Part shown: positions 8,715-18,200 of the stretch, in pieces
Numbering within the stretch: the stretch's first letter is position 1
How the letters are laid out: every line of letters begins with the position of its first letter
NCBI RefSeq assembly: GCF_001620065.1
Contig: NZ_LQGV01000001.1
Coordinates: 1,302,001-1,366,000, forward strand
Direction: 5' to 3'
Origin: Microbacterium sp. TNHR37B
GTDB lineage: Bacteria; Actinomycetota; Actinomycetes; Actinomycetales; Microbacteriaceae
Length of the DNA stretch: 64,000 nucleotides
Notes under the pieces: generated by a model
Seen by the model: only the letters and a program-made list of their open reading frames with translations
What the model was told of the DNA's origin: nothing
Databases searched by the model: none
Position numbers and translations under genes: made by a program

Positions 8715-9683
8715 TCAGGGGCGGGGGATCCTTGAGTGCGGCACCGACTCCTGGCGGCTCGTTGGAGCGCTCTCGTGCTCTCCCCCCTTTGGAACGAGCC
8801 TTTCGATAGATCGCTTCTCCCGAGACGGATCTGTCGTAGAGTTAACGCGGCTCGGAAGGAGAGTGAGCGTGTCCCGCGTGACGGAATCATTGGGAGTGTA
8901 GACCTCAAGCCGATGATCTGGAGATTCCGGCTGGAGCCAGACCTGGTAGTCCACGTCCATCGCACCGAGGGTCGGATGCGATAGAACCATGCGCCCCACC
9001 GTGCAGTCGGCCACATCGCCTTCGGCCCATAGATTCGCGAACTCGTCACTCTTCATGGACAGTTCGCCGATCAGCTCGGCCAACCTGGCGTCGCCTGGGT
9101 AGCGGCCACACGTCAGCCTCAGGTAAGCAACATGAATACGGGCAAGCTCATCCCAGTTGCTGTAGAGGTCTCGGGTCAGGGGGTCAAGAAAAAACGACCA
9201 CGGTACGGACGGTCGCCGTCCAATGTCGTGAGGAGCCTCGAACGGTAGATGCTCGAAAAGCAATTCGTGGCCGGAATGATTCCAGGCTAAGACATCGCCG
9301 CGTCGCCCGAGGACGACTGCTGGCACCGTCTCGTGCAGAGATTCGAAGAGGGAGAGCACTCGCTTATGAGGGCTCTCGGGCGCTTCGCGCACCATCGGCA
9401 CCCGCGAGGGCGCGTGCGCGAGGTTGTAAAGGTGAGTTCGCTCGGCATCATCCAGACGCATCACGGAGGCGAGCGCATCCAGCACCTGGAGCGAGGCAGT
9501 GCCGGTCTGATCCTGCTCGATTCGTACGTAATACCCCACGCTGACTCCAGCGAGACGCGCGAGCTCCTCGCGACGAAGTCCAGGAACTCGTCGTGGCGCA
9601 ACTCCAGGGTCGAGGCCGATTGCCGCCGGGTCGGTCTTGTTGCGCCGACTCTTCAAGAAGCTCCCCAGTGTCTCGCCCTTCAT
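8715..9683 (-). CDS. XRE-family regulator with MmyB-like ligand-binding domain
   Basis: A 322-residue protein with an N-terminal helix-turn-helix (VPGLRREELARLAGVSVGYYVRIEQ, residues ~33-57), the arrangement typical of MmyB-type XRE regulators. A C-terminal MLTR/MmyB domain is recognisable by VLAWNHSGHELL, AYLRLTCGRYPGD and LSMKSDEFANLW. Members of this group bind small molecules, often fatty acids, and control adjacent efflux or biosynthetic genes. It is divergent from the DHA2 exporter, across a 220-base gap holding repeated motifs, so local control of the exporter and the phz-type operon is likely but inferred. Confidence 0.88.
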   Translation of the reverse strand: MKGETLGSFLKSRRNKTDPAAIGLDPGVAPRRVPGLRREELARLAGVSVGYYVRIEQDQTGTASLQVLDALASVMRLDDAERTHLYNLAHAPSRVPMVREAPESPHKRVLSLFESLHETVPAVVLGRRGDVLAWNHSGHELLFEHLPFEAPHDIGRRPSVPWSFFLDPLTRDLYSNWDELARIHVAYLRLTCGRYPGDARLAELIGELSMKSDEFANLWAEGDVADCTVGRMVLSHPTLGAMDVDYQVWLQPESPDHRLEVYTPNDSVTRDTLTLLPSRVNSTTDPSREKRSIERLVPKGGEHESAPTSRQESVPHSRIPRP

Positions 9684-9726
9684 GGTTCCAGGCTAACTCG
9701 TCGCGAGGCGCGACGGCAGGGCCGAA

Positions 9727-9856
9727 GGTATCCCTCCCAGGTGTACCCACCTGGCTGGTCAGTATCCCTGGCTCGCCGCACACGCAGACTCGACTTCCCT
9801 TGAGTGCACCTGCTGAGGGTACCCACGCCGCGAGATCCCATCCGACTGAGTACCCG
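9727..9856. promoter_or_regulatory. Repeated GTA(T/C)CC motifs and an inverted repeat between regulator and exporter
   Basis: Five copies of a GTA(T/C)CC core occur on the plus strand near 9728, 9743, 9762, 9819 and 9850. One sits inside the inverted repeat CCAGGTG-4-CACCTGG at 9737-9754, and one forms the palindrome GGGTACCC at 9817-9824. Clustering in a divergent promoter between an XRE regulator and a transporter suggests operator sites. Which protein binds is inference. Confidence 0.4.
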
Positions 9857-9903
9857 AGACGGTGATCTTGTTGGTCAGGCGAGCGCCTTTGAGGATTGAA
9901 AGC

Positions 9904-11397
9904 ATGGACACACAACAGACTCTCAGACGCACATCAGCTCCCGCGAGATCATGGTGGGGGCTGATCGCAACCCTGGGCCCAGTCCTGGTTGTCGCTATGG
10001 ATGGATCCATCCTCTTCCTCGCGATGCCCAGTATCAACGAAGCCATCCAACCGACCACCGACCAGAGCCTGTGGATTCTCGACATTTACGGGTTCGCCGT
10101 TGGTTCACTACTGATCACATTCGGAAATCTGGGAGACCGCTTCGGAAGAAAGAAGCTCCTCATGATCGGGGCGGTGATCTTCGGGATTGGTTCACTCTGT
10201 GGCGCGTTCTCGCCGACACCCGAGCTGCTGATCGCCTCCCGCGCCCTGATGGGGCTCGGTGGCGCGACGCTCCTCCCTTCGTGTCTCGCCGTGATCAGCG
10301 AACTGTTCGAAAATCCAGTCCAAAGAGCACGCGCCATCGGCATTTTCGCTGCGACGTTCGCCGCGGGCTTCGTAATCGGCCCAATCGTAGGCGGCATTCT
10401 CCTCAACCACTTCTGGTGGGGCTCCGTCTTCCTGATCAACATCCCAGTGATCGCACTGTTCCTAATCATGGCACCGGTCCTGCTGCGCGAAGTTCACGGC
10501 ACGCGGCCCGGCAAGATCGACCTGCTCAGTGTCGCTTCATCCGCCGTGGGCCTCCTCATCGCAATCTACGGTGTCAAGCATGCGGCGACGTACGGGATCG
10601 ACTTGCTGTCTGGTGCCCTGATTCTCGCTGGGATCGGTGTTCTCACATTCTTCGTGCTCCGACAGAAGCGCCTGGAGATCCCACTCTTGGACATTGCACT
10701 TTTCAAGAGCCATGTTTTCGCGGTCGCGATTTTGACGGGCCTGCTCTCACTGTTCGTGTGGTCAGCAGCCGCCTACCTGAGCATGACATACCTCCAGTCG
10801 GTCCTGGGCTACTCGGTGCTAAACGCAGCGCTGCTGGCAATCCCGGGCGCCGTGGTCCTGACCTTGTCGAGTGTCCTGGCTCCCCGCCTCGTTGAGAAAG
10901 TCGGACCGCGAGCAGCGCTGATCATCTGTCACTTCTCCATGGCCGCCGGCATGGGGCTCCTGATCCTCACCAACGACTCCACCGGCGCCGTGTTCTACAT
11001 CGCATCCACCGTCGTCGCCGGCATCGGCTTCGGCATCTCCTTCAGTTTGGTGGCCGATACAGCGGTCGGTGCAGTACCGGAATCGCGAGCAGGAGCAGCG
11101 GGCGCCATCGCCGAAACCAGCAACGAGATCGGGAATGCCCTGGGAATCGCGCTCCTCGGGTCGCTGCTCACCGTCGTCTTCCGCGCGACCTATCCCGGTG
11201 AAGAAACCGGTATCGCTGAGGTCGTCGATGGAGCAGGCACGGCCACCGCGATGTACGAGACCGCTCAGACTGCCTTCCTAAACGGCTTCCACGCAGTCGC
11301 CGCCACAGCCGCCGTCATCTGCGCGGCACTGGGAATCCTTGCAATCCGATGGATCCCGAAATCGACCGCACTTCCCTCTGCCTACGGCGACGAGTAG
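9904..11397 (+). CDS. DHA2-type (14-helix) MFS drug exporter
   Basis: A 497-residue integral membrane protein with MFS signatures: motif A GNLGDRFGRKK after helix 2, motif C-like GFVIGPIVGGILL, and the D-x-x-x-L-x-x-A/V-L-P start motif as MDGSILFLAMPSI in helix 1. The number of hydrophobic segments fits 14 helices, as in SmvA/EmrB-like exporters. The role is probably export of the cluster product and self-resistance. The ATG at 9904 begins after a short spacer, and the longer frame to 9862 lacks family similarity. It is divergent from the XRE regulator. The phzC-like gene follows 76 bases later and may share its transcript. Confidence 0.9.
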   Translation: MDTQQTLRRTSAPARSWWGLIATLGPVLVVAMDGSILFLAMPSINEAIQPTTDQSLWILDIYGFAVGSLLITFGNLGDRFGRKKLLMIGAVIFGIGSLCGAFSPTPELLIASRALMGLGGATLLPSCLAVISELFENPVQRARAIGIFAATFAAGFVIGPIVGGILLNHFWWGSVFLINIPVIALFLIMAPVLLREVHGTRPGKIDLLSVASSAVGLLIAIYGVKHAATYGIDLLSGALILAGIGVLTFFVLRQKRLEIPLLDIALFKSHVFAVAILTGLLSLFVWSAAAYLSMTYLQSVLGYSVLNAALLAIPGAVVLTLSSVLAPRLVEKVGPRAALIICHFSMAAGMGLLILTNDSTGAVFYIASTVVAGIGFGISFSLVADTAVGAVPESRAGAAGAIAETSNEIGNALGIALLGSLLTVVFRATYPGEETGIAEVVDGAGTATAMYETAQTAFLNGFHAVAATAAVICAALGILAIRWIPKSTALPSAYGDE

Positions 11398-11473
11398 ATC
11401 CAACTCACGCCGCTGACTTCCAGCGGAATCGCGACCACCATCCGTATTTGCACTCCTCCAGAAGGATAGAACA

Positions 11474-12670
11474 TTGACCGTACTCAATGCCACCGTCGAT
11501 CCCAGCCTCGCTCGTCTCGTCGGCGGTGTGCGGGAGCGCATCGCCTCCCGTCCTGCCCAGCAACAGCCGACATGGGAAGATGCCGATTCGCGCCAAGAGA
11601 TTGTTTCGCTCCTCGCCGCTAGCACACCGCTCGTCTCCGAAGGCGAAGTTCTGCGCTTGCGTGAAGGACTGGCCAACGTCGCACAGGGTCAGGCTGTCGT
11701 GCTCCAAGCGGGAGACTGCGCTGAGCCGATCACCGATACCGCGGACGACGTCGTGGATGCGAAGGTCCATGCGCTCGCCAAGATGGAAGACGCTCTGCAA
11801 ACGCGAAGTGGGCAGCCTGTCGTCAAGATCGGGCGTATCGGCGGGCAGTTCGCCAAGCCGCGTTCGCAGACGCATGAAGTCGTATCCGGATCTTCACTGC
11901 CGACGTATCGCGGGGCGTTGGTAAACGATCCGTTCCCATCAGCGCGTGCCCGACGACACGAGCCCGAGCGAATGCTTCGAGCTCACGCCGCCGCCGCCGC
12001 AATCACTGGCCGGGTTCGAAGCCACACAGAACAGACGGTCTGGACGAGCCACGAGGCGCTGGTTCTGGACTATGAAACTCCCTTGCTCCGGACCACCACG
12101 GCGGGAGAGGTGATGCTCTCATCAGCTCACACGGTCTGGATCGGAGCCCGAACGAACCAGGCCGATCACGCCCACGTCGAACTGGCCTCCCGAATCATCA
12201 ACCCGGTCGGCTGCAAGGTGACCGCTTTCACGACCGAAGAGAGCCTCAGCGCCATCGCTCAGCGGATCGATCCAGCTCGGCAGGACGGAAAACTCATGCT
12301 CATCGCGCGCATGGGCGACAGCATAGATCGCCTTCCAGCATTGATGAGAACCCTTCAACAGGAGGGCTACAAGCCGATCTGGATGAGCGACCCAATGCAC
12401 GCAAACACTGTTACGGCATCGGACGGACGAAAGACCCGGTACATGGAAGCAATCACTCGTGAATTGACAGCGTTCCAAGATGCCGCCGCCAGCGAAGGAG
12501 TCCATGCCGGCGGAGTGCACCTGGAGACCACCATCGACGCCGTGAGGGAGTGCCTCGGCACTTCCAGCGATCTTCGGGACGGACACGCTCCCTACACCTC
12601 CCTGTGCGATCCCCGCCTCACCCTGAGCCAGGCGATCGAAGTACTCAACCATTGGAAGATCAGGAACTGA
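11474..12670 (+). CDS. phzC: Class II 3-deoxy-D-arabino-heptulosonate 7-phosphate synthase (PhzC type)
   Basis: A 398-residue plant-type DAHP synthase. Visible family segments are QAGDCAE (metal-binding Cys), KIGRIGGQFAKPRS (PEP-binding Arg/Lys), THEALVLDYE, WIGARTNQ, and GGVHLE with SLCDPRLT near the end. It condenses PEP and erythrose 4-phosphate, the first step of the shikimate pathway. A dedicated copy beside PhzD and PhzE boosts chorismate supply for the cluster, as in phenazine and anthranilate clusters. The start is TTG at 11474 with GAAGGA upstream. The next gene starts 2 bases after its stop. Confidence 0.92.
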   Translation: MTVLNATVDPSLARLVGGVRERIASRPAQQQPTWEDADSRQEIVSLLAASTPLVSEGEVLRLREGLANVAQGQAVVLQAGDCAEPITDTADDVVDAKVHALAKMEDALQTRSGQPVVKIGRIGGQFAKPRSQTHEVVSGSSLPTYRGALVNDPFPSARARRHEPERMLRAHAAAAAITGRVRSHTEQTVWTSHEALVLDYETPLLRTTTAGEVMLSSAHTVWIGARTNQADHAHVELASRIINPVGCKVTAFTTEESLSAIAQRIDPARQDGKLMLIARMGDSIDRLPALMRTLQQEGYKPIWMSDPMHANTVTASDGRKTRYMEAITRELTAFQDAAASEGVHAGGVHLETTIDAVRECLGTSSDLRDGHAPYTSLCDPRLTLSQAIEVLNHWKIRN

Positions 12671-12672
12671 CC

Positions 12673-13338
12673 ATGCCAACCAACACCTACTGGGACACAG
12701 CGCAAACCATCCACTACGCCATGCCGCAGAGCTCGGAGTATCCCAATCCCGTGGTTCCCTGGCGGGCCTCGGCAAAGCGATCCGTCCTGCTGGTCCACGA
12801 CATGCAGCGCTACTTCCTGGAGCGCTTCGATACGGCTCGACAGCCCGCAACTGACCTTGTGGACAACATCGAACGAAGCATCTCCGTTGCCCGTCGACTC
12901 GGAATTCCAATCGTGTACACCGCTCAGCCCGGAAGCATGACTCCTGAGCAGCGGGGACTTCTGAAAGACTTCTGGGGACCCGGCATGACGATATCGCCAG
13001 AGCACCGAATGGTGATCGATCGCCTCGCTCCTCAACAAGGAGACCTTGTTGTCGACAAGTGGAGGTACTCGGCCTTTGCCCGTACGCCTCTGGAAGACTT
13101 CATCCGAGGAACAGGCCGCGATCAGCTGGTCATCTGCGGCATCTATGCACACGTCGGTGTGCTCGCCACCGCCACCGACTCGTATACGAAGGATCTCGAA
13201 ACCTTCCTCCTCGCGGATGCGGTCGCCGACTTCGACAGAACCCAGCACCTTCGCGCCCTCGACTACACCGCCCGAACGTCAGCGCGAGTCCTCCCGACTC
13301 AAATTGCCATCGCAGAATGGGAGGAGTCCGATGTTTGA
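12673..13338 (+). CDS. phzD: Isochorismatase-family hydrolase PhzD (makes DHHA)
   Basis: A 221-residue isochorismatase-fold protein. The catalytic Asp is in VHDMQRYF (residue ~43) and the Lys in VVDKWRYSAF (~129). CGIYAHVG (~155-162) replaces the Cys-containing loop of cysteine hydrolases, as in PhzD and EntB. PhzD hydrolyses the enol-pyruvyl ether of 2-amino-2-deoxyisochorismate, giving trans-2,3-dihydro-3-hydroxyanthranilate. The chain length matches PhzD (~207) with a short extension, and no aryl-carrier domain is attached, unlike EntB. The pairing with PhzE, whose start it overlaps by 8 bases, makes PhzD more likely than an enterobactin-type enzyme. Confidence 0.92.
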   Translation: MPTNTYWDTAQTIHYAMPQSSEYPNPVVPWRASAKRSVLLVHDMQRYFLERFDTARQPATDLVDNIERSISVARRLGIPIVYTAQPGSMTPEQRGLLKDFWGPGMTISPEHRMVIDRLAPQQGDLVVDKWRYSAFARTPLEDFIRGTGRDQLVICGIYAHVGVLATATDSYTKDLETFLLADAVADFDRTQHLRALDYTARTSARVLPTQIAIAEWEESDV

Positions 13339-15172
13339 TCTCGCCGCAGAGGCTTTCGCCCTCGTCATGAAGGACGGCCAGGTACACCAGTTTGCCGGCG
13401 ACTCCATGCTTTTCGACGATCTCGACCAAGCACGATCCCACCCAGGCGAAAAGATCGTCGCGATCCCTTTCCGTCAGGCTCTCTGGGGCGACCGCCCTAT
13501 GTCTGCTGCGGAACGGCGGGCACGTCAGCACGTTTCGTCGATACAGGTTCATCACCACGAGAAGACGCCTCTGCGTGATTTCCTCGCACAGGCCGACCTC
13601 GAATCGGTAGAGCTGCGCAGCGGACACTTCGACGTCAACGATCAGGAGTATGCGGAACGCGTCAGGGCAGTTATCGACAACGAGATCCGAGCTGGGCATG
13701 GTTCAAACTTCGTCCTACACCGGACGTACCAAGGTCGCGTTGATAAGCGCGACCCATCCATTGAGCTATCGATCTTCCACGCGCTCCTTCGCAAGCAGGT
13801 CGGGGCGTATTGGACATTCCTCGTTCACTTTCCCGACCACACCCTGATCGGCGCCAGCCCAGAGATGCACCTCAGCCGGACTGAGGACGGGCTTACGACG
13901 ATGAACCCCATCTCCGGCACTTACCGATATCCGAGCGGCGGTCCGGACGCGGCGTCGTTGCGAGAGTTTCTCCAGGACCCCAAGGAGCGCAATGAGCTCT
14001 ACATGGTTGTGGACGAGGAACTGAAGATCATGGCGGATCTCTGCGAGGAACGGCCGTGGGTCTCCGGACCACAGCTGCGCTTCATGTCGAACCTGGCACA
14101 CACCGAGTACTTCATCCACGGGTACAGTTCTCTGGACTGGGCGACCGTGATCCGTCGCTCGTTGATCGCCCCCACGATTCTCGGAAGTCCGCTAGAGTCG
14201 GCTTTCCGGATGGCCGCTCGCAATGACCTCAGCCCTCGGGGATATCTGGGCGGGGTCCTGGCACACGTATCCGGCAAGGACACGGGAGACTTTGATTCCG
14301 CGATCCTGATCCGCACCGCCTGCCTTGAGCAGACGGGAGAAGTGTCCATCCCCGTCGGCTCCACCATCGTCAGGGATTCTGACCCGGTGGTGGAGGCCGC
14401 TGAAACCAGCGCCAAGGTCAGTACGGTGCTCACGGGTTTCTCAAGAAAGGGCGACGACGACGCCTTGGCCACACTGGGGCGGGAGTTCCTCGAAGGCAGG
14501 CGTTCCGAGGTCGCGGACTTCTGGAATCAGGAAGTGCGCGAATGGTACCAGGGCATGCTTCCTTCTCCGCGACGGGCCCTGGTGGTGGATCATGAAGACC
14601 GCTTCACCGGTATGCTCGCCGCCCACCTTCGCTCGATGGGTCTTGACGTCCAGGTGGTGACCGGCTATCCCACTGAGTCCGAGCTCGCGTCGGCAGACCT
14701 GCTAGTACTCGGACCGGGCCCAGGCGATCCCAACGATGACAACGACCCGCGTATTGCCAACGCGCGGAGCCTCGCAAGACGAGTCGTTGCTGAGCGCCGC
14801 GTCCCGACGCTTGCCGTGTGCCTCTCACACCAAGTCGTGTGCCGGGAACTCGGATTCGAGGTTCGACGACTTGCTCTTCCGAACCAAGGCACTCAACGCA
14901 ACATCCAAGTCTTCGGTGAAGAAGTACGTGTGGGCTTCTACAATTCCTTCTGCGCATTCGGGCACGCGGATATCGACTCAGTTGTCGACGTGGCAAGCGA
15001 CAGCAGAACCGGAGAAGTCCATGCAATCCGAACTGACAATCTCATCGGCTTCCAGTTTCACCCGGAATCCATCTTGAGCGTCGACGGCGCACGAGTGCTC
15101 CGAAGTGCCGTCGAGACGCTCCTGACAAACAGCACCGCTACAGCGATGGCCGCCACGCAATCGTCGACCTGA
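13331..15172 (+). CDS. phzE: 2-Amino-2-deoxyisochorismate synthase PhzE (chorismatase-GATase fusion)
   Basis: A 613-residue fusion. The N-terminal MST (anthranilate synthase I-like) domain contains LIGASPEMHL, NPISGTYRY, DEELKIM and GYLGGVL. The C-terminal class I glutamine amidotransferase has LVLGPGPGDP, the nucleophile motif AVCLSHQVVC and the His/Glu motif FQFHPES. This order and length are those of PhzE, which aminates chorismate to ADIC without pyruvate elimination. Anthranilate synthase fusions look similar, but the adjacent PhzD decides the call. The ATG at 13331 overlaps the phzD end by 8 bases. Confidence 0.92.
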   Translation: MFDLAAEAFALVMKDGQVHQFAGDSMLFDDLDQARSHPGEKIVAIPFRQALWGDRPMSAAERRARQHVSSIQVHHHEKTPLRDFLAQADLESVELRSGHFDVNDQEYAERVRAVIDNEIRAGHGSNFVLHRTYQGRVDKRDPSIELSIFHALLRKQVGAYWTFLVHFPDHTLIGASPEMHLSRTEDGLTTMNPISGTYRYPSGGPDAASLREFLQDPKERNELYMVVDEELKIMADLCEERPWVSGPQLRFMSNLAHTEYFIHGYSSLDWATVIRRSLIAPTILGSPLESAFRMAARNDLSPRGYLGGVLAHVSGKDTGDFDSAILIRTACLEQTGEVSIPVGSTIVRDSDPVVEAAETSAKVSTVLTGFSRKGDDDALATLGREFLEGRRSEVADFWNQEVREWYQGMLPSPRRALVVDHEDRFTGMLAAHLRSMGLDVQVVTGYPTESELASADLLVLGPGPGDPNDDNDPRIANARSLARRVVAERRVPTLAVCLSHQVVCRELGFEVRRLALPNQGTQRNIQVFGEEVRVGFYNSFCAFGHADIDSVVDVASDSRTGEVHAIRTDNLIGFQFHPESILSVDGARVLRSAVETLLTNSTATAMAATQSST

Positions 15173-15243
15173 AGACGCCTGCTGCGACCAGAAGTACCGG
15201 GGCATCTTCGCATAGCGCCATGAACTTGAAGGGAAAGACACCC

Positions 15244-18200
15244 ATGCTCTTGAACACCCAGATGACCTCGATCTTCGAGCGCTTCTCCGGCAGGCCGGCG
15301 CTTGCAGACCGCCGACCCATCCCAAGGTCAAACGGGGATCGTGACCTGTTCGACAGCGAGGTACTGGATTGGTACGAGACTCTGAGCTATGAAGAGCTCC
15401 GCCGCCGTGTCCTTGCCGCTGCGGCTCAGCTTCATGGTCGACGAATGGTCAAGGGCCCGCTCGCGAGCGGCGACCGCCTTGCGCTACTCGGCTTTCCGGG
15501 TATCGACTTCACGACTATCGATTTCGCGTGCAACCTGGCTGGGGTCACAACGGTTCCGCTGCAGACAAGCGGATCTCTGGAGCAACACCGGAGCATCATT
15601 GGCGAAACGTCACCTCGCGCACTTGTGATCTCCATTTCCCTGCTGAATAAGGCGGAGAGCATCCTTTCTCACGCGGATTCCATCGATCGCCTCATCGTTC
15701 TGGACTACCGTGGCGGTGACCTTTCGCATCGGCGCATCCTTGAATCTGCCGCAAACAGTCTGCCCATCGCTCCTGAACTTCTCGAGCTTGACCCTGATCC
15801 AGGGGATGCATTTGGTGATATATGTGACGACCACTTGTCGATGCTTCTATACACTTCGGGGAGCACCGGCGCACCAAAAGGGGCGATGTACTCTGCCAGG
15901 CTCGTTCGCGAGATGTGGGGTGGGGAGGGCTGGTCAGAGTTTTTCGCGGAGCAGGACGAGATCGCGAGCTTTCACTACATGCCCATGAGCCATGTTGCTG
16001 GGCACTCTTCGGTGCGCAGCACCCTCTCCCGTGGAGGCGTTACGTACTTCTCCTCAACGCCCAACCTCGCGAACTTCTTCGACGATCTCGCACTCGCCCG
16101 TCCGACGGAGCTGTCTCTCGTGCCACGTGTATGCGAGTTGCTTCATCAGGAGTACCAGCGTCGCGCAGAGTCCCGGCGCGACGACACTGACGGCTATGCG
16201 AGCCAGGCGGTCCTCGAAGACATGCGTACGTCAGTACTCGGCGGGCGGGTGGAATGGGCAAGCTGCACCTCCGCCCCCGTCTCGGCTGAGCTCAAGGCGT
16301 TCATGGAGCGTCTGCTCGGGATCGAGCTCCATGAGCTGTACGGCACTACGGAGATCGGCGGCGTTCTGGCAGATGGACGATTTCTCACGCCGCCAGTAAT
16401 CGACTATCGCCTCGACGACGTTCCCGAGCTCGGATACTTCCGGACCGATCGTCCCTCCGCCCGCGGTGAACTACTCGTGAAGAGCACGTCCACCGTCCCT
16501 GGCTACTTCAACCGTCCTGACCTCAATGCCGAGATCTTCACGGAGGATGGCTACTACCGCACCGGCGACATCGCCGCCGTCGATTCCAACGGCACCGTCC
16601 GCATCATCGATCGGAAGAATTCTATTATCAAGCTCTCCCAGGGCGAATTCGTTGCGTTACCATCTCTTGAGGCAACCTTCGTCGCCGGTAGCACCTTGAT
16701 CAGGCAGGTGTTCCTCTACGGCCGGAGTGACTGGTCAGCCCTCGTCGCCGTCGTCGTGCCGACCGACCTCGCTCAAAGCGCGGCCGCCGACGACGAGCGG
16801 AATCAAACCATGGCCAAGCTGATGCTCGACGAGCTGCGCCACGTGGCCGAGCGAGAGCACCTGAATTCATATGAGGTGCCGGCCGCAGTGATCGTCGAGA
16901 GCGAACCCTTCTCCGAGGAGAACGGGCTGCTCTCCGATCACCGCAAGCCCGTTCGCCCACGCCTCCATGACAAGTACCAGTCACAACTGGAGGCAATCTA
17001 CGAACAGATTGTCGCTGCCCGAGACGATGCTCTCACCGACCTCATCGCCCACGGAGCCGAGAACGACACTGCGAGCACGATCCGTGACGCAGCCGCGCTG
17101 ACGCTGCAGATCGAGCCAGCGACGGTCTCGATCGACGCCAAGTTTCGGAACCTCGGCGGTGACTCTCTGACGGCCGTGCACCTTTCGCGCCTGTTGAATC
17201 AGATCTACGGCCTTCACATCCCGGTCGACGTCCTCGTCAGCGAGGCCAGAACCTTCGCGGACCTCGGCGAGTACATGGACGGCAAACGCGGACAGCGCGA
17301 GTGGCTCGCGACGTTTGAGGAGATTCACACTTCTGATATGCGCCCCCTCTACGCCGAAGAACTCACCGTCGAGCGGTTCCTCTCATCTAGGGCGACCATC
17401 AACCCAAGCTCCACACGCTACGGGGCACCTCAGGGGGTGCTCATCACTGGCGCCAGCGGTTTCCTCGGCCGCTTCCTCTGCCTCGAATGGCTACGCAGGT
17501 TCGCCGGCACGACGCGACGCGTCACCTGCCTTGTCCGCGCCAACAGTCATGCCGCGGCAAGAGCGCGCCTTCGCGCGACCTACTCCTCGTCGCCAGAGCT
17601 GCTAGCTGAATTCGACAGGCTCGCCGGGAATCTTGACGTGGTTGCCGGAGACCTGGCCGAACCGCGCCTCGGACTCGATGAACAGATCTGGAAGTCACTT
17701 TCGCAGGACATCACGCACATCATCCACGCTGGTGCGATGGTCAATCACGCGCTGGGATATCGCGAGCTTTTTGCCTCGAATGTCGCCGGTACCGCCGAGG
17801 TCCTGCATCTGGCGCTAACCGGACCCCTAAAGCGCATCACCTTCATGTCAAGTATTGCCACGGCTCTCCTCCAGCAAGCTGGGGGGCCGATGACGGAGCG
17901 GGTGGATATTCGAGAGGCACTTTCACAGATCGAGGATGCCGGCGGAATCGTTGATGGGTACGCTGCAACGAAATGGGCAAGCGAAGTTCTGCTCCGCAAC
18001 GCCAACGAACAATTCGGCGTTCCCGTCACGGTCTTCCGTTCCAGCATGATCCTGGCGCACTCTCGCTATCGCGGCCAGATCAATGTTCCAGACACCTATA
18101 CCCGCCTTCTATTCAGCGTCCTGCAGTCGGGAATCACGCCATCGTCTTTCTATGCGGCGAATGGAGAACACGCACACTATGACGGCCTCCCGGTGGACGT

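Noticed and set aside
11474..15172. Complete phenazine cluster
   Set aside because: PhzC, PhzD and PhzE are present, but PhzF and PhzA/B are absent from the window, so phenazine formation is not supported.
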